From contig PKWA01000140.1 of assembly GCA_003131665.1 (NCBI GenBank), positions 468 through 17,257 on the forward strand: 16,790 bases of DNA, read 5' to 3'. The position numbers and the translations under genes were made by a program. The notes beneath the pieces were generated by a model. That model was not told the origin of the DNA, searched no databases, and worked only from the letters and a program-made list of their open reading frames with translations. Every line of letters starts with the position of its first letter. Within the stretch, counting starts at the first letter, position 1. Origin of the DNA: Acidimicrobiaceae bacterium. GTDB lineage: Bacteria > Actinomycetota > Acidimicrobiia > Acidimicrobiales > RAAP-2. This document shows positions 13,542 through 16,790 of the stretch, piece by piece.

Positions 13542-14324
13542 GTGAAGGGAATCATTTTGGCTGGCGGCACCGGCACGCGCCTGCATCCCATAACTCGAGC
13601 CGTCTCGAAGCAGTTACTGCCGATCTACGACAAGCCAATGATTTACTACCCGTTGAGCACGCTCATGTTGAGTGGACTTCGTGAAATTCTTCTCATCACG
13701 ACGCCTCACGATCAAGACGCGTTCGGGCGCCTGCTGGGTGACGGATCGCAACTGGGAATTGAGATCTCCTACGTTGTGCAAGAGCGGCCCAACGGGCTCG
13801 CGGAGGCGCTCATCTTGGGAGAGAAGTTTCTCGATGGGGACAAGTGCGCGCTCATCTTGGGCGACAATCTTTTCTACGGGCCAGGACTGGGCACGCATCT
13901 TCAACAGAACACCGACGTTAAGGGGGCGCTAATCTTCGCCTACCAAGTCAGTGACCCGTCGGCCTACGGCGTTGTGGAGTTCGACAAGTCCGGCAAGGTA
14001 CTCTCCATTGAAGAGAAGCCCAACGAGCCCAAGAGCCGTTATGCCGTGCCGGGCATCTACTTCTACGACGAGCGCGCGTCGGACTTTGCGCGCCAACTCA
14101 CGCCGAGCGCTCGCGGCGAACTCGAAATAACGGCGCTCAACAACTTGTACCTCGAGCGGGGCGAACTTCGCGCGGAGATCCTGTCTCGCGCCACCACGTG
14201 GCTGGACACCGGGACCCACGAGTCGCTCTACGAAGCCGGTGGACTGATCCGCACCCTGCAAGCTCGCAACGCGATGCGCATCGGCGACGTCGAACAGATC
14301 GCTCGCGATTTGGGCTGGATTTAG
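13542..14324 (+). CDS. rmlA: Glucose-1-phosphate thymidylyltransferase, short C-terminus
   Basis: 260-aa nucleotidyltransferase making dTDP-glucose from dTTP and glucose-1-phosphate. It has the nucleotide loop LAGGTGTRLHPIT (6-18), KQLLPIYDKPM with Lys24, metal-binding GDN (107-109), EEKP (157-160), GIYFYD and WLDTGTHES with Asp222. It ends at IARDLGWI, about 30 residues short of most RmlA proteins, whose tail continues past this GWI. No continuation is found in another frame, so this looks like a genuine short form rather than a frameshift. The region aligning with the dTTP/rhamnose feedback site (M-R-I-G-D-V-E-Q-I) is kept. The GTG start fits a leaderless mRNA. It is divergent from rmlBC. 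Confidence 0.93.
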   Translation: MKGIILAGGTGTRLHPITRAVSKQLLPIYDKPMIYYPLSTLMLSGLREILLITTPHDQDAFGRLLGDGSQLGIEISYVVQERPNGLAEALILGEKFLDGDKCALILGDNLFYGPGLGTHLQQNTDVKGALIFAYQVSDPSAYGVVEFDKSGKVLSIEEKPNEPKSRYAVPGIYFYDERASDFARQLTPSARGELEITALNNLYLERGELRAEILSRATTWLDTGTHESLYEAGGLIRTLQARNAMRIGDVEQIARDLGWI

Positions 14325-14376
14325 TCTCTCGCTTGACCGGTCGAGACGAGCGTCACCTCGAACGAGACGACCGTTG

Positions 14377-15039
14377 CTACTTCGTCCAACCCAGCAATTT
14401 GGCCTCCGCGCCGTGCGCCAGGTACTTATGCTTTGACAACGACTCGCGATCGAGCGCCGCGTAACGCTCAGCGACGTCGATGGCGTGGCGCACGACTTGA
14501 TCTTCGCTCGTGATGGCCTCGACAATCCCCGCTTGTAGGGCGTCGGGACCGCCGAATCTCTTGGCGGTCGTCGCGGCGATGATGGCCGTCGCTCGAGGTA
14601 GTCGATGATTCAATATGGACCAGAGCTTCTCGTCGAGCGTGAGACCGATCTCCGCTTCGTTCATGCACCAAAAGCCCCGGTCGTCGCGCATCACCCGATA
14701 GTCAAAAGCGCAACTGATCAACGCCCCTCCCGCGAAACAGTGACCATTGATTGCCGCCACCGTGTAGGCGGGAAAGAGAAAGAGCCGTCCGATGAAGCGT
14801 TCGAGCTCTTCAATCGTGGCGGAGAACTCAGACGGGTTGGCGCCGAAGCGCTCAAGGTCGAGACCGTTCGAGAAGAATTTTCCGACTCCGGTGAGCACGA
14901 TCGCCAACGGGCCCGTGGCCGCTTCGAGATCATCGAAAAGTGCGTTGAGCCGTTCGAGGGAGTCAGCATTGATGCGATTCTCGCCATCGTTCCACGTGAG
15001 AATCGCGACCGCACCTTCACGCCGAAGTGAGATATCCAT
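14377..15039 (-). CDS. Enoyl-CoA hydratase/isomerase family protein
   Basis: 220-aa crotonase-fold protein. Oxyanion-hole elements are FFSNGLDLERF (55-65) and AINGHCFAGGAL (96-107). RVMRDDRGFWCMNEAEIGL (115-133) resembles the MSEVDIGL segment of delta3,delta2-enoyl-CoA isomerases, with Glu128 as the likely catalytic acid. It is shorter than classic hydratases (about 260 aa), which also points to the isomerase-like subgroup acting in beta-oxidation of unsaturated fatty acids; the exact substrate cannot be read from sequence. ATG 15039 is preferred over longer frames because the protein begins with the usual strand there and TATGCT lies six bases upstream. The gene is divergent from aminopeptidase P and converges on rmlA across a 52-bp gap. 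Confidence 0.85.
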   Translation of the reverse strand: MDISLRREGAVAILTWNDGENRINADSLERLNALFDDLEAATGPLAIVLTGVGKFFSNGLDLERFGANPSEFSATIEELERFIGRLFLFPAYTVAAINGHCFAGGALISCAFDYRVMRDDRGFWCMNEAEIGLTLDEKLWSILNHRLPRATAIIAATTAKRFGGPDALQAGIVEAITSEDQVVRHAIDVAERYAALDRESLSKHKYLAHGAEAKLLGWTK

Positions 15040-15045
15040 AGGGCG

Positions 15046-15051
15046 AGCATA
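15046..15051 (-). promoter_or_regulatory. Predicted -10 of the enoyl-CoA hydratase gene (leaderless)
   Basis: Minus-strand TATGCT, six bases, then ATG 15039. No ribosome site is seen before this ATG. Same spacing as the other leaderless candidates in this window. Confidence 0.5.
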
Positions 15052-15064
15052 GGCAAGGCGCGAG

Positions 15065-15070
15065 TAATCT
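15065..15070 (+). promoter_or_regulatory. Predicted -10 of the aminopeptidase P gene (leaderless)
   Basis: TAATCT, six bases, then GTG 15077, with no Shine-Dalgarno sequence. It is 13 bp from the divergent -10 at 15046-15051, so polymerases on the two promoters would cover each other's binding region. Confidence 0.5.
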
Positions 15071-15076
15071 AACGAC

Positions 15077-16570
15077 GTGGACGAAGACACCGGCATACCC
15101 GAGCCCGACGTCTCGAAAGAGCATCCCCGCTCCGAACACTGGGTGTGGGCTGGTCCACATCGTCCGCCGGGTCCGCGGGTGCTGGTCGAGCACATGATCT
15201 CGAACTGGACCACCGCGGCGACCCCACATGAGGTGCACGAGATGGCGCCACACGCGGCGCGGCGACGCGAAACTCTGGCTGAAAGGTTCGCCGACAAGAC
15301 GTTGGTGATTCCGACGGGCAACTTCAAGGTCCGCGCCAATGACACTGACTACCGCTTCCGCCCAGGCACCGAGTTCTACTACTTGACGGGCTGTGACGAG
15401 TCCGACGCCGTGCTCGTGATCTCGCCGAGTTCCGCCGGGTCGCGCTCAACGCTCTACGTACCGCATCGTCGCGACTTTCACACCCACGAATTCTTCACCG
15501 ACGATCGCTACGGCGAGTTGTGGGTCGGTCCCCGTCGCGGCGTCGATGAGGCCGCTATCTACTACGACGTCGAGGCGGCGCCGCTCGAACGGCTCGAAAA
15601 GGACCTCGTGTCGCTGGGCGCGAAGAACGTGGTGACGCTGCGCGGCTACGACGCCGGCGTGGACGCGATGCACGAGAGCACCAAGGACGACGATGAACTC
15701 GAGATCTTCCTCAGTGAGTTGCGACTGGTGAAGGACGACTTCGAGATCGCGCAGCTCCAGCGAGCCATCGACGAGACCGTAAAGGGCTTTGAGGACGTGG
15801 TGCGCGCGTTGCCCGTCGCCGAGGGCCGCGGCGAACGAGTCGTAGAGGGCGTGTTCAATCTGCGCGCGCGAGTCGAAGGCAACGACGTGGGTTACGGGAT
15901 CATCGCGGCCAGCGGCCCTCACGCCACCACCCTGCACTGGGTTCGTAACGACGGTCCCGTCCGGCGCGGCGATCTCTTGCTACTTGACGCCGGCGTCGAA
16001 GGGATCAACCTCTACACCGCGGACGTCACGCGCACGATGCCCGTCAGTGGCACGTTCTCCAAACCCCAGCGTCGCGTCTATGAACTTGTGCTCGCTGCCC
16101 AGACGGCCGGCATCGCCGCGGTGAAGCCCGGCGTGGCCTTCGCGGCGCCCCACGAAGCCGCGATGAGGGTGATTGCGGAGGGCCTCTTTGAGATGGGCAT
16201 CTTGAAAGAGGCGCCCGAACTCGCCTTGCGCAAGGACCGCCAGCTGCACCGGCGCTACACCTTGCACGGCACGAGCCACATGCTGGGCATGGACGTGCAC
16301 GACTGCGCGAACGCGAGGAGTGAGATGAACAAACTTGGTCAACTCCACGAGGGCTACGTCTTGACCGTCGAGCCGGGCCTTTACTTCCAGGCCAACGACG
16401 AGACGGTGCCCGAGGAATATCGCGGCATCGGGGTGAGGATCGAAGACGACGTGCTGGTCACCGCGACCGGTTCGAGGAACCTCTCCGAGGCTCTCCCACG
16501 CGAGGTCGACGAACTCGAGGCGTGGATGGCCGCTCTATGGGCGAAGGGGCCGACCAACCTCGGGCTCTAG
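15077..16570 (+). CDS. Xaa-Pro aminopeptidase (aminopeptidase P, M24B)
   Basis: 497-aa metallopeptidase removing N-terminal residues that precede proline. An N-terminal aminopeptidase P domain (about 55-200, with FRPGTEFYYLTGC) is followed by the pita-bread M24 domain. The five di-metal ligands are visible: Asp304 (LLLDAGVEG), Asp316 (TADVTRT), His401 (GTSHMLGMDVHD, with His408), Glu432 (VEPGLYF) and Glu456 (RIEDD). The N-terminal extension of about 50 residues before the first domain is usual for actinobacterial forms. GTG 15077 matches the leaderless promoter; an ATG at residue 40 is an alternative. Its stop abuts the stop of the convergent P450 with no bases between. Confidence 0.93.
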   Translation: MDEDTGIPEPDVSKEHPRSEHWVWAGPHRPPGPRVLVEHMISNWTTAATPHEVHEMAPHAARRRETLAERFADKTLVIPTGNFKVRANDTDYRFRPGTEFYYLTGCDESDAVLVISPSSAGSRSTLYVPHRRDFHTHEFFTDDRYGELWVGPRRGVDEAAIYYDVEAAPLERLEKDLVSLGAKNVVTLRGYDAGVDAMHESTKDDDELEIFLSELRLVKDDFEIAQLQRAIDETVKGFEDVVRALPVAEGRGERVVEGVFNLRARVEGNDVGYGIIAASGPHATTLHWVRNDGPVRRGDLLLLDAGVEGINLYTADVTRTMPVSGTFSKPQRRVYELVLAAQTAGIAAVKPGVAFAAPHEAAMRVIAEGLFEMGILKEAPELALRKDRQLHRRYTLHGTSHMLGMDVHDCANARSEMNKLGQLHEGYVLTVEPGLYFQANDETVPEEYRGIGVRIEDDVLVTATGSRNLSEALPREVDELEAWMAALWAKGPTNLGL

Positions 16571-16790
16571 TTAGAGAACGCGAAGCGGTATGTTTCGGGG
16601 CCCGCGAACCTGACCCGGGGCCCAGGTGACGGCGTTCGCGTCGGACAGCTCGAACTTTGGATAACGCGCGATGAACTCCTCAATCGCCACACGCAGTTCC
16701 ATGCGGGCCAGATTCGATCCGGCGCAGCGGTGGATGCCCAAGCCAAAGGCCGCGTGTCGATTGACGGTCCGATCGATGATGAACGTGTCG
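16571..16790 (-). CDS. Cytochrome P450, C-terminal 72 residues (runs off the window)
   Basis: The minus strand ends with the P450 heme-binding signature FGLGIHRCAGSNLARME, where Cys is the axial heme ligand, then the L-helix (ELRVAIEEFIARYP) and a C-terminal strand ending VRGPRNIPLRVL before TAA. This is the usual end of soluble bacterial P450 mono-oxygenases. The G-x-VRGP tail recurs in actinobacterial P450s, but subfamily and substrate cannot be set from 72 residues. The frame is open to the window edge at 16790; the 5' part lies outside. It is convergent with and directly abutting aminopeptidase P. Confidence 0.93.
   Translation of the reverse strand, partial: DTFIIDRTVNRHAAFGLGIHRCAGSNLARMELRVAIEEFIARYPKFELSDANAVTWAPGQVRGPRNIPLRVL

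Noticed and set aside
14325..14376. Possible terminator between rmlA and the hydratase gene
   Set aside because: Only an 8-bp palindrome GACCGGTC with no T-run; too weak to call.
14325..14376. Frameshift that would restore a normal RmlA C-terminus
   Set aside because: Other frames after 14324 do not encode anything resembling the usual tail and soon hit stops.
15040..15345. Longer start for the enoyl-CoA hydratase
   Set aside because: The upstream 100 residues are low-complexity translation through the divergent aminopeptidase P gene; the fold begins at MDISLRR and a promoter sits right before it.
15446..15937. Minus-strand 163-residue frame inside aminopeptidase P
   Set aside because: Antisense shadow in GC-rich coding DNA; the plus-strand M24 domain with all metal ligands explains this region.

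Overview
The window is a compact, GC-rich (roughly 60%) bacterial segment that looks like an Actinomycetota chromosome. Pointers to this are the GTG-dominated starts, the actinobacterial TDNRLMSG form of adenosine deaminase, the long DeoC and the likely leaderless transcripts. A deep lineage such as Acidimicrobiia is possible, but the class is only a guess. No rRNA, tRNA, CRISPR, IS element or phage gene is visible.

Layout. (1) 28-1203 (-): BMP-family nucleoside-binding protein. (2) About 1278-1499 (+): decayed C-terminal remnant of the partner ABC permease, with an in-frame stop. (3) psuG-psuK (-), pseudouridine breakdown. (4) cdd-deoA-add (+), divergent from psuGK. (5) rmlB-rmlC (-), then deoC, a full ALDH, a cysteine-less short ALDH, purine nucleoside phosphorylase and a phosphopentomutase-like phosphohexomutase (-). 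This second sugar-salvage operon runs convergently into add. (6) rmlA (+), divergent from rmlBC. (7) An enoyl-CoA hydratase/isomerase (-), divergent from an M24B aminopeptidase P (+). (8) The 3' end of a cytochrome P450 (-) at the right edge.

How it works together. Genes 1 and 3-5 form a nearly complete nucleoside-to-central-carbon route. Add and Cdd deaminate adenosine and cytidine. The pyrimidine and purine phosphorylases release (deoxy)ribose-1-phosphate. The mutase makes the 5-phosphates, and DeoC cleaves deoxyribose-5-phosphate to glyceraldehyde-3-phosphate and acetaldehyde. The ALDH pair probably oxidises the acetaldehyde. PsuK/PsuG send pseudouridine to uracil plus ribose-5-phosphate. 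The rml genes make dTDP-rhamnose precursors; rmlD is not in the window.

Most notable points: a split ALDH16-like gene pair; a dead permease beside a BMP protein with no lipobox; a repeated TAnnnT-N6-start-codon arrangement predicting leaderless mRNAs; and divergent promoters built on symmetric or overlapping -10 elements. I did not find a wholly unknown gene system. The novelty is in arrangement and promoter architecture.
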